From NCBI GenBank assembly GCA_945881985.1, contig CAMCVL010000005.1, forward strand, positions 36,054-100,053: a stretch of 64,000 nt of DNA, written 5' to 3'. The stretch is from Rickettsia typhi (GTDB taxonomy: Bacteria; Pseudomonadota; Alphaproteobacteria; Rickettsiales; Deianiraeaceae). Positions within the stretch are counted from its first letter, which is position 1, and each line of letters starts with the position of its first letter. This document shows positions 26,895 to 36,575 of this stretch, in pieces. A model generated the notes under the pieces. It was not told where the DNA came from and made no database searches. It saw only the letters and a program-made list of their open reading frames with translations. A program made the position numbers and the translations under genes.

Positions 26895-29800
26895 TTAAGG
26901 GTTCCTTCCGGTAAAAATCTTTTTAACACCATCAAGCCAACTACCAGATTTTATCACTTTTGAATTAGAATTACCATTTCCATGTACCTCTTTGACAACT
27001 TTTATCTTGGAATCCGCAGCGTCAAACAAGCCATCCCCAAATAAAACGAATCCATTTTCTTTATCCGCTCCTTTATCTTTTGCTTCATTGGCGAGTTGAT
27101 CATGGTAGATTTGACTTATACTTTCTGTGGATGTGGATGTGTATTCACCAAGGTCATTAACATTATCTTTATTCAAATCTTTCATTTCTTTATCAAAATT
27201 TTTTTCCGCAGCTTTAACAACTTCATTACCATAGGTTGTTCTTAATAAAACTGGTTCTTTATTTTTAACAAAATCTTCCATTGCATCGTGTCTTTTTTCT
27301 TCGAGTGTTTTATTTTGATTACTAAAATGACTGTACAACACTACCGTTAAAACACATAAAACAACAAGCAATAGTAAAATCCATTGGTTGTTTAAAAGTT
27401 GAGGATTTTTAGCCAATTCAATACCAACACCAGCTAATGCAGCACAAGATGCTAAAGTAGCAACTGGGATGATGGCACTTTTCCAATCCTTAGTAGCAGC
27501 TTCTTTAATAGTATCTTTTTTTAGCCATGCTTTTAATACTACAAATAATATAGACAGCGATAATGCAGCAGCAATTAGCCCAATACCAGCATTTGCAGAC
27601 CCTGCTGCAAAGCAAATAGCTCCAGTAATTGCTAAAATTACAGCAAGCCTTTTAGATAAAACTTGAGCATATGATGTCTTGCTTGTTCTGGCTTTTAAAA
27701 CATCAAGCCTACTTGCACCAAGTAGGGCAAGCCAAAAGGTAGATTTTCTAAAAATATTTTTGTCGTTTTGATCGCTCAATGTAAAAGCACCTGGATCAAA
27801 GCCCAAGGGGGTAACAAAAAGCCACAAAAGATTCAATCTAGTATTTCTATTCCAAGTGTCAGTTATTCTTTGAACCGCTGATTTTAATACAGCCATAATA
27901 ATAAGGCAGGCAACCATTGCTAAAATTGGCGATAATCCAGCACTTAAAACAGAGCTACCTATACCAAAAGCTATCGCTCCAATTGCCGCAACCCCCCCAA
28001 GTCCAATTAAAATCTGGATTGCAGTTTTTGCAGTATCGTCTTCTTTCTCAAGATTTTTTTTGTAATAATTAAACAATCTACCCAAAGCCCAAAATGTAGC
28101 CAAAATAACTAAAACAGCAGGCAATAAATTTGGCACAATTAATGCTAACTGAGGATAGAAAACAAAAGCAGCAAGCGATGTAAAGCTAAAAGCCAGAAGA
28201 GCGTATCTTAATGTCGTACCAACTACATTGGTCCATCTGCTATCGGATGTTAATTGTTTATCTGCTGGAAGTTGCGTATAAATCCAAGCAATCAATTTTT
28301 TCTTTTTATCTTCATTGTCTTTCAAGTACTGTTTAAATCTTTCTTTTACAATATCGTCAATATCATTATCGCCCACATATAATGTAGCAACAAAATCATC
28401 TATCTTGCCTTGTAGTAGCAAATCAATCAGTTTAGAGCCTTGGCCACTAGATATTTTCTTGCTAATAATTTTTACATCAAACAAAAGTTGTTTTTTAACT
28501 GGGGCAAAACCCATTTTGAAAAGGCCATTTAGTTTTTGCTCTTGTGTAAATTGTATGGATGGTGTGCTCGTTGCATCATTTATCGAGTCTAAAATAGTTT
28601 CAGGTTCCGTTTCAATACCTTTTTTAATGCTATCAAATAGTTGCTTTTCAAATGAGTCCTTGAGGAATGAATTTTTAGCTGCTGGAAAAGCATCATTACT
28701 GTTGCTAAATAGCGGGATATTAGCTTTTTGATCAAATGTTGTGCTGCTCAGAGTATAATTGGCGTTCTGTGTACCTTGATTAATAGCAACTTCAAAGTCT
28801 AATTTGCCATAAAGTTTCTCAATCTTAGATTGACTACCTTGACAATTAACCTCTTTCGATGTATCGCCAAGGCAATTCTTATATTGTAAATCCGGTAATA
28901 CGATTTTATTTAAAATCAACGCTTCAAACGGACTTAGTTTGTCTATACCAAGTAAGATATATTCATTCTGACCATTCGTTTCGATTCGTAATGCCAAGTC
29001 CTGTGCCTTGCTTTTGATAAATTCTTTTATTTGTTCTGCAATTTGTTTGTTAACAATCTTCGGCTCTTTAAGTGCTTCCTCCATGTCGTCTTGTATTTGC
29101 ACTGTTATTAAAGCCTCTCCTTTTGGGTTTTTATGCTTATCTTTTGTAATAACAGAGTATTCCTTGTGTTTAAATGCATCGGAGTTAGCAAGGGCGATAA
29201 TGCCAACTGCAAAAATTAAAAACAGTGCAGCAAGTATTGCAATTGCCACTGTCTTGCCGTCCATTATGTCAACAGGACCCGATGGTTTGTTTATAACAAT
29301 ATTTGTCAAAGCCTTTCCTTCATCCTGAAGCATACTAAGCCCATCCCTATTAGAGAATTTTTGAGCAAGTATATTTGATAATTTAAAATACAATTTTCCA
29401 TCCTTGTATTCAACATAATTTGTTATGTTGTCCTTTGTAAAAAAAGATTCCTTTGTATTCATATCTTCGAGAGCTCTTTGCCACTCTGCAAGAGTATTGT
29501 TTTTTGGCTTTATATCTGCTGACAGAGAGTCAAATTGTTGCTGAAATTGCTGTAAGTCAGCGGTTACATCATCTGCTACATTCTGAACCTCAGGCGTTAT
29601 TTTAACACCAGTGCTTTTGAGGTATTCCATGATGTTATTATTTACAACCTCGGTATCTATCCAAGTTGGCTTTGCCGCTGCTACATATACCCCAAGCGAT
29701 GCAATAAACAAACCTGACGCCGCCGCAAATTGCCAATTATTAAGCCCTAGTGTATCAAAGAAAGCCTCTATTGTTTTCTGGCTAATTCTTTTGCGTGCAA

Positions 29801-32800
29801 CATCACCATTGTTAACGGCAGTATTTATAATGCCTTGTTTAATCAAGTTATCTAATTTATTACCAACTTTGAGATTTGCATTTTGGATTACAAAAGTATT
29901 GTCATATTCATCTGGTGTTAATTTAATATATCCTCCTTTAGTTTGCGTGTAAAGCGTGCATCCACAAAATTGATATAACAAAATGTTGTCTTTTTTATCC
30001 ATTAACACCAAAGGAGTACCCTCAAAAAGAGTTCCATTGGATAAAAACTTCTGAGTAGTTTTTACTGTTTCTTCTATTGACGAACTTGTATTTATTGTAG
30101 TGGATGTAATATTGCCTTTCGAGTCTAATGTTTGTGATTTTGTAGTACTGGTATTGTTTTCTACTTCTTCATCTTTCGCCTCCCCAAAGTACAGTTTGCC
30201 ATGTAATACGGTATATACTCTGTTATATTTATCCGTTAAAACAACCTTACCATCGTTTAACTTTTGTGCAGTAAGAACAAGCATTTTACCATCAGGTAGT
30301 TTTACACTAAACGCATCGCCAGCTTTAGGAGCTTTTATGCCTGTGTGTTTATCATCTTTTACAAAGCCATCTTTTGATTTTTTATACACAACAAGTTCGT
30401 CTTTCAAATCAACACTACCTGTTAACAGGTTGTCACCAGCGGGTATTTCTTTTATTATTACAGCATTTTTTAGTAAGTCATTTTGATGTTTCTTTTTTAA
30501 GTCTATAAGGCCTGTATTGCCTTTGCCATCACCGTTTAAAATTTCACTTAAATTGGCTAATTGTCCTGTAGTTGTATCTTTTATTTTATGTTTAGCTTTC
30601 TCTACCTCTTCGGCTGCTGCTTTGTATTTTGCTTCATCTTTATCTTTACCATAATCCTCTACAGCTTTATATAGTTCAAGATTACTTACCAAAAACTTTC
30701 TATAATTATTTGCGTTTTCTACATTTTTTGGATCAGCTCCTTCAGGATATGTTAACTCATTTTTGTAGTAGTAATCAATCTTTTTTGCTTCCTCTGCATA
30801 TTGCTTAATAATATCAATGCTTTGGGCGGTGGTTAAGGGATAAGATGGTTCTACATTCCCATATATCCCATAAACGTTTAGAGATTGCGAATCTTTACAG
30901 AAAGAGTAAATAGTTTGCAATACTGGGTTTTGTACTTCACGATCATCCGAAAATTTTAAAATGCCGTATTTTTTATTAAACCCCTTAATATTACCGAGCA
31001 ATTCATCTTTCAAGATTTTTAAATAAGGGTCGTTTTTGCAGGGTACAGGCAAGCCTTTAAAAAATGTCTCTATAGTATTTTTAACGCCAGCCTCGTCGGT
31101 TTTTTGTAGTTCAACCTCTAAGTCTTTTAAAATATTGGCAATTGCATTAGAATATGTATTAGGTTGTATTGTCAATAGACTGTTAAGCCTTAGCATGCTT
31201 TCCTCTACATCGGTAGACAGATTATTTGCTTTAAAGGCAAGGTCAAGGCTATCCTTTTTGTTTATCTCGTCTTGTTCAATCGCAAGGGCATGTTCGTATT
31301 GATCCTTTTTTAGCTTCTCTATGTCAATTGCCGCAATTATCTCGTCGATTTTTTCATGAGCTTTGCCAAAAACATCTTTAAGCCTATCTTGCAATGCAGG
31401 TTGCAACTTACCATTTTGTAAGTCAATATGGTTTTGATAATGCTTTAGCACAGCTTCGTATTCTGTTTTTGCATCTTTTAAAAATTTTGCTTGTTGATTC
31501 AAAACATCGTCAAAGCAATCCATCTCATTTGCTTTCAAGTGATCTTTAAATTGTTGCAATTCAATCTCAAGCTTTTTGTATTCTTCTAAGCGTTCTTGGT
31601 TTAACAAAACTCCTCCATTTATATTTGTGCACTTTGCAATATTTGCATTAACCCTTGTGGCAAAGTCCTCAATGTAAATTGCAACCGCATTAATGCAATT
31701 ATCATAAACGCCATCTGCGTCATAAACATGTGCAATAACTTCATCAGTAGCACCACTACCGGCAGCATCAGCAGCAGCTTTGGCAGCAGCATCAGCAGCA
31801 TCAGCAGCAGCATCATTAGCATTGGCAGCGGCATAGCTGGCAACACTGCAAAGTTTATTAGATCTTTGTAGCAATGCCTCCATGCCAATAGGACTTACTA
31901 AAGACGAAACCTCCTTAGCTCTAGCAGCATTACCACTGGCTCTAGCAGCATAATAAGCAGCATCTTCGGCAGCTTGGGCGGCCTCTTCGGCAGCTTCGGC
32001 GGCCTCTTCGGCAGCTTGGGCGGCATCTTCGGCAGCTTGGGCGGCATCTTCGGCAGCTTGGGCGGCCTCTTCGGCAGCTTCGGCAGCAAGAAGAAGAGGA
32101 GGAGGAGGAGGAAGAAGAAGAGGACTAGCTTTGTCAGCAGCAACTCGGGCAATATCGGCATATTGATTTGCTTGTTTCGCAAAAGCTGCGGCATTAGTAA
32201 GTTCTAAAAATGCTTCACTGTGTTTATTGAATTCCTTATCCTCTTGATCTACCAGTTTGAGTTGTTCATTTTGTTGTATAGCCTGTAGGTACTCAGCTAT
32301 TTCATTTAGTTCGGTGTTTTCTTCTAGGCCAAGCTTTGTAAGCTTGTCAAGTAATGCTTCAGCTTTTTTTTGATTTTTCAAAATTTCTTCTGCTTTTGGT
32401 TTTGTGCTTACCCCTTTCTCAGAAGAAGGCTGCACCAATTTATCAAACTCACCAAGTTCTGTTTTAAACTCTATAAGCTTTTGCTTTAAGTCCTCAGGTG
32501 AATGCTTATCTACTTTTAGCCCCAAAAGGCTAGCAGTTTTGGCAACAAGGCTGTCGTTGCCTGCAAATTTATCAGGTTCTGTATTAAGTATTTGTTTTTT
32601 AATGTTAAGTAGCTTTGGGTTGTTGTATCGGCTATCGTAAAAATGTGTAGCTAAGCCCATTGACGACTCACCATTTTTGTATTTACCATATAAATCTAGT
32701 AAATCCTTTGGGATTGTTTTGCTTTTTAAATCACATATTTGGTTGTGCACCACTGCCGCCCTTGCGGCTATGGTGCCGTGATTTGTTATTAGGGTGCTTA

Positions 32801-35489
32801 GGGGCTCTTCGATTTCCCCTTTAAAGTATTTACATTTTTCTGCAAGTGTCTCTTTTAAACCATCTGGCACAATGTCTAAATCGCCAAGCGCAATAAGCTC
32901 AGCAAGAGCTCTTGTTCTATCTTTTTCTTTAAAAATATCTCCACTTGCAAAAACAGGGTCAAGATGCTTAAGCAACTCTTTGTATTCTGAGTCGTTTTTT
33001 GAGGGGTTTTTTCTAAGGCTTGCCTCAACAAAATCCGCAAATGTTGCAAATTGTATTAAATCCCGCTTATTTACATCGCCCAAATCGTAGCCTAACTTAT
33101 CAGCAATTTTTTTAAGCTCTTCTGTTTGTTTTTTCAATGCCTGCGATTTTGCTTCTGGATTTTTAATGTAATCCTTCAACAAATCCTCCATTTGATTAAA
33201 AAGCCCTCTGTTGTCAACATCGCCAGAGGCTTTACCATCTTTTTTGCCAACTACATCGCCAGTAAAAATATGCCCCTGCTGCAGCTGCAGTCCATGCATT
33301 AAAGCAATTATTTCCTCGCCCCTGTTTTGTCTGTCGTCTGCACCAATACCATACCATTGCTTTGAGTCATGTGCAATCGGTAGCAATTTCTTCAGCGTGT
33401 CAATTGCATCTTTTATTTCTTTTTGTGTTTTTGTAGGTTTAAAAAACACCTCTGCCGCCTCAAGTAAGTTTCTTTCGTTAATAGTATTTTTGCTAGGATT
33501 AATCTTACCTTGATTTGTTTCATCTACCACTTGCAGGTTAAAGGTGGTGTATTTGCCATCCTGCCAATTATTATTGTTTTCAAGCCATTCTCTAATGTTT
33601 TTGTCGTATTCTTTCCATCTTTCTGGCCCTTCTTGCTTATCTTGTAATTTTATTGGAAGCGTTTGTTGATAAAGTGCCTTATGCCGATCTCCATCCAAGC
33701 CTGGTTTTATGTAAGGTTTAAACAAATAGGTTGCAAAAGGTGGACAGTGATTAAAATGGCGGCCACGAATATCTTGTAACCATTTTCGCAGTATTTCGGT
33801 GTCAATGTTGTTGCCCTTGTAATCTAGGCCTTCAAGTTTGTCAATATCTTGCATATTTTGTGGTCTATTAACTCTTTCACCATTTATTATAGGCAATTTT
33901 TTATTAGATGTCAAGGGGCTATTATTAACATTCCTATTATTCTGCCCCACCCCCCCCTGCAGCCCCCTATTATTCTGCTGCTGCCGCACCACCGGCTGCG
34001 GCTGCTGCGGCACCTGCGACGACGACTGCGACGACGACCTCGGCTGCTGCACCACCGGCTGCGCCCCCCCCTGCGGCCCCGGCTGCGGCTGCTGCGCATT
34101 ATTATTCTGCGGCCCCACCGGCGGCACATTATTCTTCCCCTTCTTCTCCTTCTTCTTATTCACCGGCCCCGGCTGCCCCGGCTGCGGCTGCTGCGGCCCC
34201 CCATTATTCTGCGACCCCCCATTATTCTGCTGCAACTGCTGCGGCACCTTACCCCCTACCTTAATTACTCTTGCTTTTTCTGCAGTAGTAGAGGGTCTGG
34301 AGTGTATATTTAGAGAGTCTTGATGTTTATTCTTCAGCATTTTAGCTTGTGCAAAAAAATTTTGCGTAAAAGGATAAGTGGAAACAGTCTTACCTTGTCC
34401 TCCTGCTGCACTAACTGTATTAATATCACTTTTTACATTTGCACTTTTATTTTTAATTAGTGTGGTAAGCGCGCTATCTGGCGTGAGATTTTTCAAAAGG
34501 AATTCTTTTAGATTTTTACTATCATTGTATTTATGATGCTTATTATGATTATTAGAATTTATGTCTGTATCTGCAGAATGTTGTTTTCTGTAATCGTAGT
34601 ACAATTTAGTAATTTCTATTTTTAAGGTATCTTTTTGTCTTTCGTTTTGAATGTAGTGACAAAGGGTTGCAAAAAATAAAACAAATGGATTAAATTTTTT
34701 GTTGAGTCCATTTTTATTTTGACCTTGTGTTTTAACATTTGCAATATCAATCCTTACTTCTTGCAGCAATTCAGGTATCATGCCAGCTGAGTGATAAGAT
34801 TTATTATTATCTGCATCCTTTTCCGGAATGGCATTTAATTCTGGATAATTGCTATCTATATGCAAATTTAGATTTTTGTTTGCATTAAAAACATCGTCTG
34901 TAAATCTCTGAATTGCAATCTTTGTCTGTGTGGTTTTGTTTTGTTCTTTTTGAATGCCTGTAATATCTCGACGAGCCTCTGTAAGTCCTTTAAAAACATC
35001 TAATTCTTCTACAGTTTCTGCTTTAATTTCCTTCGCTGTTTTTTGCAATATAGCTTGTATTGCGCTTGATAAATATTGTTTTATACTATCTTCTTTTATA
35101 CTATCTTTGATCTGTTGTAATTGCTGTTTTAAGCGATTGTCTTTAGGCATTTTACTTATAGCCTCTCCAAGAGTGACTACATCTTTTAAATGCTTTTTAA
35201 AATCTGCGGCATTAACATCAGAGTTCTTTGGAGATCTTGCTTTTTCTACATTTTCTACAAATTTCTCGAGTTCTTTCTTAAATTGCAATACATTATCTAT
35301 TCCAGCCAAAACTTGTGGAACTTTTAATGATGTTGCATTACCTTCATTAAGAAAATACTGTAAAATATCGTTATGTATATTTGCTCTTCTGAGTTCTGCA
35401 AATTTTTGCTTGTATTGATTATCAAATTGTTGTTCTTTCGATAAAATGCTATCATTGTTTACAGCTTGACCCTCCATCCCTACAACCAA
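26895..35489 (-). CDS. Giant multi-domain membrane protein of unknown function (2864 residues)
   Basis: Not recognised. The start could be at 35489 or four codons later (MEGQAVNNDS). No N-terminal signal peptide is seen. Residues 1-410 are helical and charged. Residues 413-516 are proline-, glutamine- and glycine-rich and probably disordered. About 1126-1180 is an alanine/glutamate repeat of the AAEEAAQAAEDA type. Much of the remainder to 1900 is helical. Transmembrane helices are predicted near 1920-1937 and 2077-2098, and about eight more from 2413 to 2723 (for example WILLLLVVLCVLTVVLYSHF), then a soluble tail. It could be a large surface, secretion-related or host-interaction protein. It is a single gene with a repeat island upstream. 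Confidence 0.85.
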   Translation of the reverse strand: MVVGMEGQAVNNDSILSKEQQFDNQYKQKFAELRRANIHNDILQYFLNEGNATSLKVPQVLAGIDNVLQFKKELEKFVENVEKARSPKNSDVNAADFKKHLKDVVTLGEAISKMPKDNRLKQQLQQIKDSIKEDSIKQYLSSAIQAILQKTAKEIKAETVEELDVFKGLTEARRDITGIQKEQNKTTQTKIAIQRFTDDVFNANKNLNLHIDSNYPELNAIPEKDADNNKSYHSAGMIPELLQEVRIDIANVKTQGQNKNGLNKKFNPFVLFFATLCHYIQNERQKDTLKIEITKLYYDYRKQHSADTDINSNNHNKHHKYNDSKNLKEFLLKNLTPDSALTTLIKNKSANVKSDINTVSAAGGQGKTVSTYPFTQNFFAQAKMLKNKHQDSLNIHSRPSTTAEKARVIKVGGKVPQQLQQNNGGSQNNGGPQQPQPGQPGPVNKKKEKKGKNNVPPVGPQNNNAQQPQPGPQGGAQPVVQQPRSSSQSSSQVPQQPQPVVRQQQNNRGLQGGVGQNNRNVNNSPLTSNKKLPIINGERVNRPQNMQDIDKLEGLDYKGNNIDTEILRKWLQDIRGRHFNHCPPFATYLFKPYIKPGLDGDRHKALYQQTLPIKLQDKQEGPERWKEYDKNIREWLENNNNWQDGKYTTFNLQVVDETNQGKINPSKNTINERNLLEAAEVFFKPTKTQKEIKDAIDTLKKLLPIAHDSKQWYGIGADDRQNRGEEIIALMHGLQLQQGHIFTGDVVGKKDGKASGDVDNRGLFNQMEDLLKDYIKNPEAKSQALKKQTEELKKIADKLGYDLGDVNKRDLIQFATFADFVEASLRKNPSKNDSEYKELLKHLDPVFASGDIFKEKDRTRALAELIALGDLDIVPDGLKETLAEKCKYFKGEIEEPLSTLITNHGTIAARAAVVHNQICDLKSKTIPKDLLDLYGKYKNGESSMGLATHFYDSRYNNPKLLNIKKQILNTEPDKFAGNDSLVAKTASLLGLKVDKHSPEDLKQKLIEFKTELGEFDKLVQPSSEKGVSTKPKAEEILKNQKKAEALLDKLTKLGLEENTELNEIAEYLQAIQQNEQLKLVDQEDKEFNKHSEAFLELTNAAAFAKQANQYADIARVAADKASPLLLPPPPPLLLAAEAAEEAAQAAEDAAQAAEDAAQAAEEAAEAAEEAAQAAEDAAYYAARASGNAARAKEVSSLVSPIGMEALLQRSNKLCSVASYAAANANDAAADAADAAAKAAADAAGSGATDEVIAHVYDADGVYDNCINAVAIYIEDFATRVNANIAKCTNINGGVLLNQERLEEYKKLEIELQQFKDHLKANEMDCFDDVLNQQAKFLKDAKTEYEAVLKHYQNHIDLQNGKLQPALQDRLKDVFGKAHEKIDEIIAAIDIEKLKKDQYEHALAIEQDEINKKDSLDLAFKANNLSTDVEESMLRLNSLLTIQPNTYSNAIANILKDLEVELQKTDEAGVKNTIETFFKGLPVPCKNDPYLKILKDELLGNIKGFNKKYGILKFSDDREVQNPVLQTIYSFCKDSQSLNVYGIYGNVEPSYPLTTAQSIDIIKQYAEEAKKIDYYYKNELTYPEGADPKNVENANNYRKFLVSNLELYKAVEDYGKDKDEAKYKAAAEEVEKAKHKIKDTTTGQLANLSEILNGDGKGNTGLIDLKKKHQNDLLKNAVIIKEIPAGDNLLTGSVDLKDELVVYKKSKDGFVKDDKHTGIKAPKAGDAFSVKLPDGKMLVLTAQKLNDGKVVLTDKYNRVYTVLHGKLYFGEAKDEEVENNTSTTKSQTLDSKGNITSTTINTSSSIEETVKTTQKFLSNGTLFEGTPLVLMDKKDNILLYQFCGCTLYTQTKGGYIKLTPDEYDNTFVIQNANLKVGNKLDNLIKQGIINTAVNNGDVARKRISQKTIEAFFDTLGLNNWQFAAASGLFIASLGVYVAAAKPTWIDTEVVNNNIMEYLKSTGVKITPEVQNVADDVTADLQQFQQQFDSLSADIKPKNNTLAEWQRALEDMNTKESFFTKDNITNYVEYKDGKLYFKLSNILAQKFSNRDGLSMLQDEGKALTNIVINKPSGPVDIMDGKTVAIAILAALFLIFAVGIIALANSDAFKHKEYSVITKDKHKNPKGEALITVQIQDDMEEALKEPKIVNKQIAEQIKEFIKSKAQDLALRIETNGQNEYILLGIDKLSPFEALILNKIVLPDLQYKNCLGDTSKEVNCQGSQSKIEKLYGKLDFEVAINQGTQNANYTLSSTTFDQKANIPLFSNSNDAFPAAKNSFLKDSFEKQLFDSIKKGIETEPETILDSINDATSTPSIQFTQEQKLNGLFKMGFAPVKKQLLFDVKIISKKISSGQGSKLIDLLLQGKIDDFVATLYVGDNDIDDIVKERFKQYLKDNEDKKKKLIAWIYTQLPADKQLTSDSRWTNVVGTTLRYALLAFSFTSLAAFVFYPQLALIVPNLLPAVLVILATFWALGRLFNYYKKNLEKEDDTAKTAIQILIGLGGVAAIGAIAFGIGSSVLSAGLSPILAMVACLIIMAVLKSAVQRITDTWNRNTRLNLLWLFVTPLGFDPGAFTLSDQNDKNIFRKSTFWLALLGASRLDVLKARTSKTSYAQVLSKRLAVILAITGAICFAAGSANAGIGLIAAALSLSILFVVLKAWLKKDTIKEAATKDWKSAIIPVATLASCAALAGVGIELAKNPQLLNNQWILLLLVVLCVLTVVLYSHFSNQNKTLEEKRHDAMEDFVKNKEPVLLRTTYGNEVVKAAEKNFDKEMKDLNKDNVNDLGEYTSTSTESISQIYHDQLANEAKDKGADKENGFVLFGDGLFDAADSKIKVVKEVHGNGNSNSKVIKSGSWLDGVKKIFTGRNP
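31950..32110. repeat. Tandem repeat coding for the Ala/Glu-rich helix
   Basis: Short tandem copies of a tcttcggcagcttgggcggc-like unit of 21-24 bp within the giant gene. They encode a run of AAEEAA, AAEDAA and QAAEDA blocks. A GAAGAAGAGGAGG-like run at 32088-32118 encodes LLLPPPPPLLL. Slippage at these repeats would change the length of the helix without breaking the frame. Confidence 0.8.
33945..34255. repeat. C-rich low-complexity segment of the giant gene
   Basis: About 300 bp of strongly GC-rich, repetitive DNA in an otherwise AT-rich gene, built from ccccggctgcggctgctgc-like and attattctgc-like blocks. In the coding frame it gives runs of Q, P, G, N and short basic stretches, such as NNNAQQPQPGPQGG. 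It explains several long spurious frames on both strands. Confidence 0.8.
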
Positions 35490-35871
35490 ATAATAACAGG
35501 ATGGGCTTGTGCCTGCAGGCTATGCTGGCTTGCTAGCTTTGTGGCATTACATGCTTTTTGATGTGTTTTGCTTTTTATTTGTAGCTTATAGTAATTGATT
35601 AACTTTGTTTTAAATAAAGTGATTATGCAATTGCTGCCTATATTGCACCTAAAGCCTTGCAAAGCTAACAAGCTTAGGCTGCACAAAGTTAGAGGCATAA
35701 AACAATTGTATAATATATTTTAAAAAATATTTATTTACCTTCTGCTTTTGGGTTTGTTGGCATTTAAGCAAGTTAAACTCAAACCAAATACAAAAGATAA
35801 ACTAATATACGCTTAGTTATACATAAATTTTATTAGTTTGTCAATAATACTCTGTAAAAAATTTTAATATC

Positions 35872-36539
35872 ATACCCCACCCAACCTCCCCTTCTTTCAA
35901 ATAAAACCTCCCCTAACAGGGGAGGAAGCGACAAAGTCGCAGGTGGGGTTGTTGTTTTAGCTTGGATTGTAAATACCCCACCCAACCTCCCCTTCTTTCA
36001 AATAAAACCTCCCCTAGCAGGGGAGGAAGCGACAAAGTCGCAGGTGGGGTTGTTGTTCTTCTAACGGGTGGAGTTGTTTAGTTTTAGCTTGAATTGTAAA
36101 TACCCCACCCAACCTCCCCTTAAAGGGGAGGAGGTGTTTGTGGCTCTCTCTTAAAGGGGAGGAGGTGTTTTGAAAACCAAACCTCCCCTAGCAGGGGAGG
36201 AGGCGACAAAGTCGCAGGTGGGGTTGTTAAGTTTTAGCTTGAATTGTAAATACCCCACCCAACCTCCCCTTCTTTCAAATAAAACCTCCCCTAGCAGGGG
36301 AGGAAGCTAGGCTTTAGTCTAGCAGGTGGGGTTGTTTAGTTTTAGCTTGGATTGTAAATACCCCACCCAGCCTCCCCTAAAAGGGGAGGAGGTGTTTGTG
36401 GGTCTCTCTTAAAGGGGAGGACACTATCATTCTTCTCCCTCTCCCTTTAGGGGGAGGGTCGGGGTGGGGGTTAAGACAATATCAAACCTCCCCTAGCAGG
36501 GGAGGAAAGCTAGGCTTTAGTCTAGCAGGTGGGGTTGTG
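35872..36539. repeat. Tandem array of five GGGGAGG-family units (repeat island 4)
   Basis: Five units start at about 35872, 35973, 36100, 36250 and 36358, each beginning ataccccacccaacctcccc and ending in ttttagcttgRattgtaa. Each holds CCTCCCCTAGCAGGGGAGG followed by one of two stem-loops, GCGACAAAGTCGC or GCTAGGCTTTAGTCTAGC, then aggtggggttgtt. The array lies 37 bp past the lpdA stop. From 35490 to 35871 there is only AT-rich DNA and one implausible 72-residue frame. Confidence 0.85.
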
Positions 36540-36575
36540 ATTCTCAAAGATAACAAGGGCTTGTTTGATGGTATT

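Noticed and set aside
33838..34323. Long rightward frames of 154-161 residues rich in Pro, Leu, Arg or Cys
   Set aside because: They are shadows of the C-rich low-complexity part of the giant leftward gene.
35480..35698. 72-residue leftward frame upstream of the giant gene
   Set aside because: It overlaps the giant gene start and has an unlikely composition, with no supporting signals.
35872..36539. Regular array that might be a CRISPR
   Set aside because: Unit spacing is irregular (about 100-180 bp), the segments between repeated blocks are themselves repeated, not unique, and no cas genes are near.
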